The notes: a model not told the origin generated them from the letters alone. 64,000 nucleotides of DNA from Pampus argenteus (GCA_036937835.1 CM072863.1:18598501-18662500); one strand, 5' to 3'. Counted from the stretch's first letter, positions 50,906-61,683 are shown. A program made the numbers and translations.

Positions 50906-53117
50906 AGAGTATTGAGATAAATCCAACCTGTTTCCATTAAAAATCATTATTTTAAAAGAGTGTCTCCTATTCCCCTGAAAAGTCCACTGAATGCACCATG
51001 AAGGCTTCACGTTTTCCACATCACAGTTGTCCAAGCTGCATACTGGACCAGGATTGGCTCAAAACGAGCGACGTCACAAATCCTGCTCACAGGTAAACAC
51101 CAAACTCAGGGAAACTTTCCACCCTCAGCAGATGAATGCGAACACAAACATCCAACTGAAGGAACAATCAGCAAGTGAGTGGAGGGGGATTATTTTTTAA
51201 TTTTGTAGGAGAGAGTGTACAGTTATTGCTTTATTCCGCCTTCTTTCAAAATACTGACTCGTTCTACATGTGTATTGGAGACAGGCTGACGTAATTTTAC
51301 TGCACTGGTAAATTGATTTTTTCCCCCCTTTTTTTTTTTTTAACTTGAATGCTTTGACTTTTGTATTTGTATTTACCATTTGTAATAAATGTGTGAAACG
51401 TTATTAGAAAATAATCGCTATGTAAAATAAAGCATTTATGCAGACTTCTAAACCATAAGAAGATCAAATTGGCAACAACACGTAGTATACTTCAATGCAA
51501 ATATATAATATAATATGATATACAGTTTTCCATGCATTTTTCAAGAAGAAATGTATGTCCCTGGAGGTGAGAACACGGGCATTACACCTCACCTGAGAAA
51601 TAACATCCTGACTATTATTTACTTCCACAGATGTTCAATACCACATGGATATTCAACACGCCCCAAAAAAGGCAAATCTTAAAGAAAAATAAATAAATAA
51701 ATAAAATAAAGTTCTGCTGCATCCCTTTTTCCACTTTTTTTTTTTTAAAGTTGCTGCTCACAGGAAAAAAAAAATGTGTTGATGAATGAAGTTCTCATAT
51801 AAAGTGAGTTGCTGACAGCTCTGGAGACCTGGGGGACCAATTCATTTGGAGCACAAGTGTGATATGTTGAGATCAGTCCCTCAGATGTCCCAGACGCCTG
51901 AGCACTTTGAAAGAGTCACAGGCCCGTGCTGGCACTGGAAATTCAGCAGCGCTCCAAATGAATCAGTGCTTTAGAGCACAGAGGCCTCGCTGCCACGGTA
52001 ACGCAGGATTTCTCATTACCTGACTGTATGAATCAGATCAGCAGGTCTCCTTACATGCACAGGTTTAATTTCCACTTAGAATTTCTGTAGCCTTCAGTAG
52101 ACCTGTAAGTGGCATTTCTGTCTATTGAAGAAAGCAGATTGCAATATGTCTTGCCTTTTCAAAGCATACAAAGTCATCTGGCGTGAAGCAACAGTACAAA
52201 AACATTAAACATCACTCCCACACTGAAATGTTAATTGGATCCACTGTTTTTTTTGTTTTGTTTTTCCATTAAGATGTCGGCCTTACGGCATTTTTTGGCA
52301 ACTTGGGAAAAAATGTATATGGCGGAGGAAGGAGTCCATTTTTCCTCTTTACTTAATGCAGCTATTTTTTTCCAGCGCTAGACCTTCAAGGCAATTCTGA
52401 GTCTTGTATTATTTATAACTGATTTAGATGAAACACTGTTGGAGTGCTTTGTCTGGGAAAAGGCTCTCTCACGTCATTGGAGCTCTTAAAAGTCCACCTT
52501 GTGCTTTAAGTCATTGACCCTCCTCCTCTATTCATCGTGGAACAAATGGCGGTGCCCGTAGAGACGCTCGCTTCTATTCCCTGCTGCGAATTCCATTAGC
52601 AGCACGGACACACAATAGACTTTTTTTTTTTTTTTTTTAAGCCATTGACATTGCCATTGTAATGGACCAGGTTCACAGAATGATATGTAGGGTATAATGC
52701 ATAAAGTATTGGTTAAGTATATACTACCATACTGTTTGGCTTTAAAATTATAGGCCAATATTTCACCTCTATCCTAAGTGCTGCTTTGGGGATGTCACAG
52801 GAGTTTACCTGAATGCATCATCGTCAAATTAATTATGTGACCCCCTGATCTGATGCACACAATATACCACCAGGTGTGTGTGCGTGTGTATTTGTTTGAT
52901 AATGACATTCAAATAGGTCATTATATCCAAGCCTTTCGCCATACAACAATGACTGTAAATACAGTATAATGAGCAGGTATATTTATAGAAATCTCCAGCG
53001 TAGCAAATAATAATAGATAACTATTCCATTATGATTTAATGCAAAGATCTTTGCTGTAGCAACTATGAGTAAACACATATGTCACACGTCTAAAAGAACT
53101 GTTTTTGGGGATGTACC
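50906..53117. other. non-coding
   Basis: It contains the 13-bp inverted repeat at 51840-51963 and a T-run at 52621-52638. No gene is seen. Confidence 0.55.
51840..51963. repeat. 13-bp perfect inverted repeat around a 98-base spacer
   Basis: ATTCATTTGGAGC at 51840-51852 and its exact reverse complement GCTCCAAATGAAT at 51951-51963. The spacer is moderately GC-rich and unique-looking. It could be paired sites for a regulator or a worn small MITE. Confidence 0.5.
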
Positions 53118-53660
53118 ATTTCTTTCTGAGAATGAGATAAAATATTAAACTGCGGAGCTGGAGTAAGGACAGATGTGTTTAGCCTAGCTTAGCATACAGA
53201 CTGAAAGCAGTGGCAAACAGCTGCCCTAGCTGTGTATAACATGTTCACTAATTAACACATATTCCTAACGCGCTGCGTATCTTTGTTTAATCTGTACATA
53301 AAAAGACACATAAAAACAACTATTTGTGGTTATAGAGGGAGTTGCCTGCTGGAACTACTTCTTGGCAAACACCAGCTTGGTACCGTCTCATCTTCATAGA
53401 GACCAAAACCAAAGCTTATTACATGTTGGCAACTGGTGCTATAGTTAGCTATATGCTATACAGACATACTGTGCGGATGGATACGTTGTTCTCTTTTCAT
53501 GAATGTTGGCGCACACAATAAACTATGAGATAAATGGAGATAAATCACGAGCTTTAGAGGTGTTGATAAGCCTATTTTTAAACTTTTGGCTTAAGACTAC
53601 TTTTTTTTCCCAGTTTCCAGTCTTTATGCTATCTTCCCATCAAACTGTTGGGGGTATTAA
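53118..53660. mobile_element. older copy of the palindromic MITE
   Basis: This copy shares the order of landmarks with the element at 59.2-59.6 kb: tttctgagaatgagata at the left edge, then ttagcctagcttagcatac, a central part with cactaattaacacat and tttgtggttatag, and cagtttccagtctttatgct near the right edge. It is more diverged, and the arms no longer pair well. The 65-codon plus-strand frame at 53503-53700 lies in this repeat and is not a gene. Confidence 0.55.
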
Positions 53661-55119
53661 AAAAAAGAAGCAAATTAACGGCTTCCAGGGGCAGAGCTAG
53701 ACTCTCAGCACAGAGGGGGCGGAACAACCTCGGGGGGCCATTTTAAAATTCACAAGTCTAAAATAGCTGATATATCCTATAAAAACACACCGTGAAGTCA
53801 CTTGGTGAGACAATCTTGTCCTGAAGAACAAAAAAAAAGAAGACAGTGCAGAGACTGATGAACGGTTCAGCACCACCACCAATAGACAGCGACAGGCCAG
53901 GTGTACCGTTTCAGCAGCATGGCTTGCTTACATAGGAATAATATATACATACAACAACTATAAGGCCTATTCAAATATAAAACAGACACCAATATGCATG
54001 TAATCAAGACTAATTATGGCTGTTTCTAACTATGAGGTGGCCTGAAAACAGAAATGAGAGAAAAAGAGACAAGAAAATAGCAGAAATTGCTCTTTTCTCT
54101 GTTTTAGACTTTTTATCACCTCTGACTAAGCACTTCTAATAACAGTGGTGTGGTCAGAAGCCAAGTCAGACAAGTCATCATAAAGAAATAATGTAAAGTA
54201 GGAGAACATGTCATTATATCAAAACGGCTAACAAAATTCAGAGTGTTTCATAGTGGTATAGTACAACAAGGCACATTCAATTACAAAGCTCTATGGGCGA
54301 TATTTAGACAGCATATTTATGTTCTCATCAATAATAAGGTTTTTGTGTGTCAACGCGTGTAACAAATACACAATTCACTCGTTTTCTATATGCATGAACT
54401 CTCAACAAGCAGACACAGCTTCTGCACAGGCTTGTGCCCAAATAACACACACACAGTCAACAGGTGACTAAACATATAAATGAAAGCCTCGCCCGGGACA
54501 GTCAGTCCCTGTACAAGATACGGTATATAACATGTATATGTTTACCATTTATGTAACTTCCGACTGCTCAAAGCATTTCACATTCAACCAGCACATTCAT
54601 AAACTGTTAGCAGGGGCCAGTATAATATCACTCTCTTTCATGCCATCTGTGCACGCAGTCATAGACCTAAAATGCTATAATGAGGGAAGGGGAAGCTATG
54701 AGCATCAAAGACCCATTACTGCACCACGGATGTTATTAGCTCCTCCTAATGCTGACTGGTAAAAGTGTGGCTGTGCTTCCTGTATTTACAGCTATGTCTT
54801 CCCTGCATTGACAGTGTTTGCATGGACTCTATTCACATTTCTTGTGTAGCATAACCAGCTTGTTGCTTGACGAAATAATAAAGACGACCTTCAAATCTGT
54901 CCAGGGATGAGCAGCAGGATCTGGAAACACTGCTTTATCTTATAGAAACATTAGCTGATATCAAGCTGCTTTCATCGCCACGTTAAGAGCAGAGCAGCAT
55001 TTGAATAATATCAAAAACATGAGCACATGGGGGGTGAGATGGTGTGAACAATCTGCCTTCATTAAACTGATAAAACTAAGTTAAAAACTAGACAGTTTAA
55101 TTGTAATGTCATTTCAAAT
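53661..55119. other. non-coding
   Basis: AT-rich. Minus-strand and plus-strand frames of 60 to 76 codons show nothing recognisable. Confidence 0.55.
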
Positions 55120-55470
55120 TGATAGTGTGTATCACGTATCATTTATTATGAACAGTAGAGAAGCTGGTAGGTCTATAACTGAAGATATTTACTATGGTGC
55201 TTGTCATCTGAAGTGTTTCTCTAAACATAGAGCATGGAGAAAACAGTATGTAGGAACAATTCAAACCTTAAAATCAATAAAGAAACTGAAAAGTAGCTTC
55301 CTGGTGCAGCGGCTGTCAATCACAGTTACCTGGTGTTACACACCTGAGAACTGCACACTTAGCACATTTCACTTTTACACAGTACATAATGATTATGATA
55401 TTTATATCTGTCGTCCCAGACACATCTGGCTCATGAGCAGATCTGGACTGCAGTGATTCATTTTGTTTTC
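55120..55470 (-). other. candidate exon 2 of the small transcript, with AATAAA
   Basis: After a 121-base intron the minus strand has a long pyrimidine tract and acaag before base 55470. Splicing 55592 to 55470 keeps the frame of the 55822 ATG and stops soon after, giving about 99 codons in all, with Cys clusters in the first third. A minus-strand AATAAA is at 55147-55142, which would close a transcript of about 0.75 kb. The first-exon and last-exon borders are estimates. No conserved domain is recognised. Confidence 0.3.
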
Positions 55471-55591
55471 CTTGTGTGAGAAGAAAAAAAAAAGCAAACA
55501 AACTGTCGCGAAACGGGCCACGTCGTAAAACCCCAAACATGCTCAGGTTGTTATTATAAATGTCTGGACACAAACGTAATGGTTTTCTTAC

Positions 55592-55990
55592 CATGTGGAG
55601 CTGAAAGTCTGGTCCAGTGCGACTTTCTCTTTTCATCCAGCTGATTTTGTGGAGGTGAAACGGTCTCCAGGGCGACAGTGTCGAGGAACGTTGTGAATCC
55701 ATGTTAGCAGGTTGGAAACAGATTTGACAGCAACAGGTCCGACTGTAGAAAAAGTTTTCTCCTTCATTTACGCGGATTGGAAAGTAACGACCGCAGCAGC
55801 ACCGGCAGTTTCTCTCAAGCAACAGTCACTATAGTTGTCTTTCCTCTCATGTTGTCTTTCTGCCTCCATTATTAGCTTTTCCTCTTTCATTTCCACCGGA
55901 TAATCTGACATTGCGCGGATGAATATGCGCAGCCAGGTTAGGTTAGCCGGCAAATGACCCGGATATAGATGCTTTAGCCATAATGGTGCT
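55592..55990 (-). other. candidate exon 1 of a small two-exon transcript
   Basis: This is a CpG-containing block unlike its AT-rich surroundings. On the minus strand it holds an early ATG frame (start near 55918, reading MSDYPVEMKEEKLIME..., stopped before the splice) and a second frame from 55822 (MLERNCRCCCGRYF...) with an internal ATG in good context (aacATGg) near 55702. It ends CTCCACATG then GTAAGA, a strong donor after base 55592. I do not recognise the encoded peptide. It could be a gene, a long non-coding RNA or a mobile-element promoter. Confidence 0.35.
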
Positions 55991-57044
55991 ACAGGCGGCT
56001 ACGTCCTGTGTTTAATGCTACTTTCATGGTCTGTCAGCAAAAACTAACTTCAGACAAAAACTCACTTAATAATTACAGTCCTACCAATAATTATGTACCC
56101 CGACTAATTTGTATACAGGTATTTGCCATATGTGTAATTTGTCTCATAAACCGTTGTCTTTTTCAGTCAAAAAAATATATATATATACTTTGTTCTTTTG
56201 ATGATGCCTTTTGTCCCATTTCTCCAACACTGGAGTTGCACTGAGGAGGGATCACTTCACAGCCACAACAACCAGAGGGTATTATTACAGCGACTAATTA
56301 CACAGTACACATGGGCATTAGTATTATATTACAATAGACTTGAACAAATGTGCATTAAGTTGTTATTATTTTGTATCATATTGTCTCTTGCGCAGTATTT
56401 TCTCTAAGAAGCTAAATTGCCCAAACTATATTCCTCTAGTGGCTGTAATTCGGTTTCCCTCCAGAGTAAAGTTATTGTTATGTTGCGGATTTAAGCTCTA
56501 TAAGTAGTCTGCACAACACTAATTGCATGTGTAGAAACACGTCCAGCCGTTGCACATTGCTGCCAAAGAGCTGAGGACTTGCAATATGGCTACCAGAGTC
56601 CATTACCAACACCTGAAGGTCGCATACATGGAAGCTGAAGCCTCTTACTGCAGCAGCCACAGCATCGGTAAAGCTGGCTGTGTGACGACAGAGTATGTGA
56701 GCCAGATGTGACCCACGCTGTGAGGACCCTCTCGGTGACACTCCCATCTTAGCCTGCTATCAACCATCAGACATGATTACAGCTTTCACCCCTTGATGCA
56801 GTGCCTGTCTGAGCCCACTTCTTTGATTTCTCATGATTCTCTCCTGCAAGCCAAGGTAATCACACAAGACGGTCAGCTCCAGACAGAGACTTGACCCTGA
56901 CGTGACATTTGTGAAAAGTGCATACTTTTGCATAGGGAACAATTTGTCAAACATCTACTATTTCAGAATAAATGAGGACTTTTTTCACCAAGGCGCTGCT
57001 TTCTCTCCATGCATATTTTACTGCTGACTGGAGATACTATGTAG
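55991..57044. other. non-coding, between the candidate small transcript and chl1
   Basis: This lies upstream of the candidate two-exon unit and beyond the likely chl1 poly(A) site. No gene or recognised repeat is seen. Confidence 0.5.
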
Positions 57045-58463
57045 GCAGCAAAGAATTTAATTTATTCAGTCATGTATTCATATACTATAACATTTCCCAC
57101 CAGTGATGGCTGAGGCTGAAAACAGGCAGTCATACCATTATGCAAATGTAAGAAAGTAAAGCAATTTAATGACATCAAAAAACACCAATTAACATTCTGA
57201 ACATGCAATGGCTGAATTTTTACAAAACATTGCAGTTTATCTGATAGTGATGCTAATGTTAATATTGAACAACATGATGATTGTGTTTTGAATGGCAGTA
57301 TACCTACAGTATGGTAACAGAGTAAGGCTCTCATGTTAAGACTGGTGCAACACTGTGACAACAGGATATTGTATCTCAGCAGGATAGGCGGCTGTCAAAT
57401 ATCATGCAACCAGATTACAGTAATCGCATTACACAAAGGAATGTATATAATCCATTACAGGTTGGTTTTGAAGACTACAAATTAATAACAGAAAGCCTGC
57501 ATTACGAAGTAGGGGTGTGGACTTTAGATGTTTGATCAAGTTGCATCATGGGAAATGGAGGATCCAGCATTCTAGGATTAAAACTCAGGATATTTTGCAA
57601 GTCACGAAGTTTTTAATTAAACAGTGAATTTAATGACGTCTACAGATTTATACAAGTTTCATTCATAATAAGATAACCACTAACCTGTAATGGATTACAT
57701 TTTTTGAAATATCTTCACTTTGCATTGATGTGTGATGGGCTGTTATATAAAGTATGGAGTGAGTTTTGTGATGACTACAAAACAATGGTTCTAAATGCGT
57801 ATAATCAAGGCATAATAACTAAATAATATTTCCTTCTAACATCACAGGGAGATTCATGACTCAATGTTTACGATATGTAATGATATGTAAATTGTTATTT
57901 TGTCAGGTATAAAACCACTGGGAAAAAATAAGTTAATAAGCAACCTTTATACACATCTTACATCATATTTAATGAATCCATTTCAAATATAAAAAAGGTC
58001 AGTAATATTTGCTCCAATTGAAAAATATCAACTTGATATCCCCACATATGTATGTGTGGTCTGCTACAAGTTGACATCAGAGGCAAAGCTCCATATAATG
58101 ATGTGCAATGGGGAGTGAAATTTTTCTACAAATAGTACTGCAGCTGTAATGGACATAAAAAAAAAGAAAATCCAAGCCCTCTAAATTGTCTGTGTAATAA
58201 TAATTATAAAAAAAGAAGACACTCCGCACATACAATATACACTATATATACACAGTATTTAGTAATGGTCATTCTGGTGCAACTTGACAAAACAGAGCTT
58301 TATAAAATGAGGATGGCAGTGTGCAGTTGGCAATGACGCATTACAATTGACACACAACTTGTGCTCAGTATAGATAATGTCTGTTCTCTCTTTCATTTGT
58401 TCCTCCCAGGTTTAACGGTGTCCGGGGGAGGATAGATGGCGGTAATGCTCTTCATGCCGGGGT
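57045..58463 (-). other. chl1: probable chl1 3' UTR and downstream region
   Basis: This non-coding DNA follows the chl1 stop codon in the direction of transcription. The first canonical minus-strand AATAAA that I find leftward of the stop is at 57066-57061 (TTTATT on the plus strand), which would give a 3' UTR of about 1.4 kb. ATTAAA-type variants, for example near 57630 and 57970, could be used earlier. No open frame of note is present except a second-frame run just after the stop (see findings). The true end of the transcript is uncertain. Confidence 0.4.
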
Positions 58464-58656
58464 CTAAACGGTAGCTTTGATCTCAGCGGACACCCTCTTC
58501 TCCTTTCGTCCCGCGTACTCGCCGATAAAGGAGCCATCCTCGTTGAACTGAGCGTCTTCATCATCGTAGTCCACCAGGCTGTTCCTGCTGTCTCCCGCTT
58601 TGATCTCTCTGCTCAGCGAGCGCTGGCTGCCCTTCAATGGCTTCTCGTCGTTGTCG
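58464..58656 (-). CDS. chl1: chl1 last coding exon, ankyrin-binding tail and stop
   Basis: The terminal coding exon adds 63 residues and a TAG stop. The acceptor is ctctctcacag before 58656. The splice gives EYS-DNDEKPLKGSQRSL, close to the CHL1 tail (SDSDEKPLKGSLRSL as I recall the human protein), then NSLVDYDDED and QFNEDGSFIGEYAGRKEK. The FIG-x-Y element is the ankyrin-binding site that links L1-family proteins to the spectrin skeleton. Phosphorylation of its Tyr releases ankyrin (family knowledge). Here x is Glu, where mammalian CHL1 has Ala and most paralogues have Gln. The protein ends RVSAEIKATV, shorter and different from the mammalian CHL1 end, and without a class I PDZ motif because Ala is at position -2. 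Which teleost copy (chl1a or chl1b) this is cannot be decided from the tail alone. Confidence 0.95.
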
Positions 58657-60488
58657 CTGTGAGAGAGGCGCAGTGGATTCAGAATCATTTCATTTCACCC
58701 ATGGCTTCACTCTGTGGCTTATTGGAGAGGACAGGGGTTCAGAGTCAAGCTGTCACTGTCTCTACGATGAGCCTCTGTGATTGCCATTAACATTTACCTC
58801 TGGCTGACCGAATGGAAACAATCACACGGATAACACAAGTCGAGACAATATAGCGCTTGTTACGCTATGCATGCATCAATGCATTTAACAAAGTTAATAC
58901 TGGAGGAGAAATGAGATATTAAACTGGTGCTTATGTTGAGGCTGAACATGATGTGATCCTGTAATGCAACTAAATTTCAAGATTGGGAACATGTTAAAGA
59001 GAAAATGTAAAGTGAAGTCACTGTGTTCAGAGATGTTACTTCAGTTAGAGAGCCAAATAATTTCAGGTACAGTCTTCTTACAAAAAATGTCCTACCTCTT
59101 TGTGTGCATTCTGTATATAAAGATAAAAACAAAGATAAAACAAAGTCATGCCTACAAAATATAAAGTATTGTATGTCAAAGGAATAGTTGGGCAATTTGG
59201 GAAATATTACTTTCTTGCAGAGTTAGATGAGCAGATTGATACCACTCTCATGTCTATACAGTAAATATAAAGCTACCACCAGCAGTTGGTTAGCTTATCT
59301 TAGCATACGAACTGGAGACAGGGGGAAACAGCTAGCCTGACCAAAACACAGCTACCAGCAATACTGAAGCACATAAATTAACATATTATATCTCTTTTTT
59401 TTGAATCCACACAAAAACAACATGCGATTTTACAGGTTACATGCCAGTCTATTTCTAGCAAGGAAAGAATTCGGCCATGAAATTGTAGCTGTTTCCCCAC
59501 CGTTTTCTAGTCTTTGTACTGAACTAAGCTAACCAGCGTCTCGCTGTGGCCTTGCATTGATTGGACACATATCAATCTTTTCATCTAACTCTCTGCAAGA
59601 CAGCAGATATTAAATATATAGTTCCTGTTATGTTACAGCTTGTGATGTTAAAGTGACTTTCTGTCTATATTGCTACATACTGCTACTGCTAAAGATGTTG
59701 CCAAGGAATGGATTTGCACATTACCTGGTTTAAGGGGTGCATCAGGATTAAGTTAATCACTAGTTTGAAACTATCTAGTAGTTACTAAGTACTTGGGAAG
59801 GGCAAACCTAGTAATCAATTTCTGAAAATCTGCTGGAGTCAACTTTAAGTGTAAATCCTGTCAAACTGAGACACTTTTTACTTCATAACATCAGCATTCG
59901 TTGTGCTGTGCAGATCCCACTGATTGTAGAATTATACTGGATCTCATACTGCGGTAGTCTGTTGTGAATTGGACCACTACAGGATTAATGGAATGTGCCC
60001 AGATATTACTGCCCCGGAGATGAGCTGCTTTCAATTACGCTGATTGGTTTTAGCCTCCTGCTGTGTGCTGGGCAGCCTGTGTTAAGCTCCGTTCGGACAG
60101 AAAGCGGCAGCATCTAATCCGTGCGGCAACTCCCTTTATGATCCAGTGTCTATAACAAACACTAATATAAGACCATATGTAAGACTAAAACGTCCTATAC
60201 AGGGATGCTACCACTGTGACAACACTCATGTGTAAACAGCTCAGGGTTGCTTCTGCTGTTTACTACATACTTTCCAGTTACTCAGCCCATCAAATGTCTT
60301 GCACAGAAGAAGTGCGAGGCTCCACGTGAACCTCATGCATGCTGGGTTGTCTTAGCAGCGAGAGGAGAAAAGCAGAGAGAATTACAGAGAGAGAGAGAGA
60401 GAGTGGAAAAAGAAGGAAAAGAAATCCATACTGTTGCATGTGAATTGCAGTGGAGGTGGTGAAATAGTGATCCAAGGTTTTTGCTTAC
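58657..60488 (-). other. chl1: chl1 last intron, contains a MITE
   Basis: The intron separates the FCEY exon from the last exon. It is 1,832 bases with GTAAGC...CAG borders. It holds a palindromic MITE (59177-59628), a GA microsatellite at its upstream end (60386-60403) and a GC-richer, non-repetitive stretch around 60000-60140. I looked for the 12-base RSLE mini-exon found at this position in L1-type genes and saw no candidate. Confidence 0.85.
59177..59628. mobile_element. palindromic MITE in chl1 last intron
   Basis: The stretch folds back on itself along most of its length. The outer arms are 59214-59243 (cttgcagagttagatgag...) and 59570-59599 (its near reverse complement, ending ctaactctctgcaag). 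The inner arms are 59287-59333 (tggttagcttatcttagc...) and 59487-59534 (...gaactaagctaacca), with a middle of about 150 bases. Motifs such as ggttagcttagcttagcat and the mirrored ends around ggaatagtt are typical of a non-autonomous inverted-repeat element that I recognise as very common in percomorph fish. It has no coding capacity. Its end bases are worn, so the borders are approximate and no target duplication was resolved. Confidence 0.75.
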
Positions 60489-60561
60489 CTGTATTCACAA
60501 AATGTGTCGTCATTCATGCCCTGGGACTCCACATCTGGATGGAGGTCTTCTTTTTCTTTTA
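60489..60561 (-). CDS. chl1: chl1 juxtamembrane cytoplasmic exon
   Basis: This is the second readable exon of the adhesion gene. It has 73 bases, an acceptor ...gaacag before 60561 and a GTAAGC donor after 60489. Joined to the transmembrane exon it reads KYS-VKEKEDLHPDVESQG and then MNDDTFCEY, with the final AG completed by C of the last exon to give Ser. KGGKYSVKEKED is the juxtamembrane region that in L1-family members contacts ezrin-type FERM proteins (family knowledge). The HPD tripeptide is typical of CHL1, where it is reported to recruit the chaperone Hsc70. From memory, NrCAM has HAD here and L1 lacks the motif, so HPD is the main reason for the CHL1 call. The usual TFGEY reads TFCEY here. 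No YRSLE insert is present, as in CHL1 and unlike neuronal L1. Confidence 0.94.
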
Positions 60562-61551
60562 CTGTTCACAACATAAAGAGACAAAAATCCGTGATTTACT
60601 CAAGAGACGGCTGCAAATGAAGATCACTCCGTCCCCTGACTGTTGCGTAGTTTGAACAAGTTACAGTCTCCATCCCCGATTCTCTTCACTTATTCGATGA
60701 AACTTGAGTGCAACCCTTAGATATGGGAGATCATTTCAAATGAATGCATGTTTTCCAATATAAATCAACTTTTATATAAAAATTAAGCTTCTTCTTGCAT
60801 AAAACATCCTATAATTTTATATCTATATACCCCCTTTTTATAAATGTTAAATTCATAGCTTAAATGTTACATACTGTACAAATGGAAATGTAGTGTCCTC
60901 GACGTGATGTTTAACAGTAACAACACCAGACTCCAGGCAAATGAAAGAAAACGTTGTTGGAGCTACGGGTTATAATGAGAACTTAATGAGAAAACAAAGG
61001 ACAGAGCTGTGTCTCGCTCTTTTTTTCTGCTGACGAGTAAAGCGATTGCTGCCCAGATGACAACCTGATGACCATTAGCTGTGAATAATAAAGCCGATAA
61101 GGACTCTCACGTCCCCAATAGGCGGAATAACATTGAGATACCACAGAGCTTATGTCATCATTCCCTGCGCAGCGACTCCATGTGCAGCATTTGCATTTTG
61201 TTTGCTGTGGGCTGCACTTTGTTTAGCTTGTTGCTGGAAAAGGTGCGTGTCGAAAGAATGCAGAATTCAAATGCTGAACATAAAAATACTCATTTTCCTA
61301 TCAATACACAAGCCCATTTTATGTATAAATTTGCATTGACATAATGTTGTGGTCTGACGCCTGTTTTTATTTATTTATTTTTAAAACACATATCAGCTTA
61401 CATATGGTATTCTTGTAATAGGCTCTGGGATAATTGATCATTTCTTTCATTGCAACAAGCAGTGAAATGGAAATATAATGATGCTGGAAGCAGCAATTAG
61501 TATTCAAGCAGGATGATTTGTGTGTGTGTGTACTTGCAAGTGAGCACCTAC
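60562..61551 (-). other. chl1: chl1 intron between transmembrane and juxtamembrane exons
   Basis: A 990-base intron with a GTAGGT donor and a ...gaacag acceptor. It is AT-rich and contains a short GT run next to the donor (about 61519-61531). Plus-strand open frames of up to 87 codons in it (61081-61344) have no recognisable content and run antisense to the gene, so they are taken as chance. Confidence 0.85.
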
Positions 61552-61683
61552 CGGAATACTTCCCTCCTTTATTTCTGTTGACAAAGCAGGCGATCAACAC
61601 AATGAGTGTGAGGAGAGCGATGGCACACATCAGGCCAATAAACCAGCCCTGGGTGGATATTCCTCCATGGATGCTGGCCAGAC
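61552..61683 (-). CDS. chl1: chl1 transmembrane exon (partial gene)
   Basis: This exon encodes the end of the extracellular stem, the single membrane span and the start of the cytoplasmic tail of an L1-family adhesion protein. Such proteins sit in the neuronal plasma membrane and act in axon growth, neuronal migration and synapse formation. Read on the minus strand it gives GLASIHGGISTQGWFIGLM, then a hydrophobic run of about 20 residues ending ACF, then the basic stop-transfer VNRNKGGKYS. The GWFIGLMCA start of the span and the (K/R)GGKYS juxtamembrane motif are hallmarks of the family. A pyrimidine-rich acceptor ending ttag precedes base 61683 and a GTAGGT donor follows 61552. The exon is 132 bases, entered and left in phase 1, and the last G joins TA of the next exon to make Val. 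Upstream Ig and FNIII exons are outside the window. NrCAM, neurofascin and L1 are the alternatives; the tail in the next exons favours CHL1. Confidence 0.95.

Noticed and set aside
55316..55822. 168-codon minus-strand open frame taken as a single unspliced gene
   Set aside because: It runs through a strong donor, a polypyrimidine tract and an acceptor; the spliced reading is more plausible and is reported instead.
61081..61344. Plus-strand frames of 87 and 68 codons
   Set aside because: They lie antisense within a chl1 intron and overlap each other in different frames with no recognisable content.
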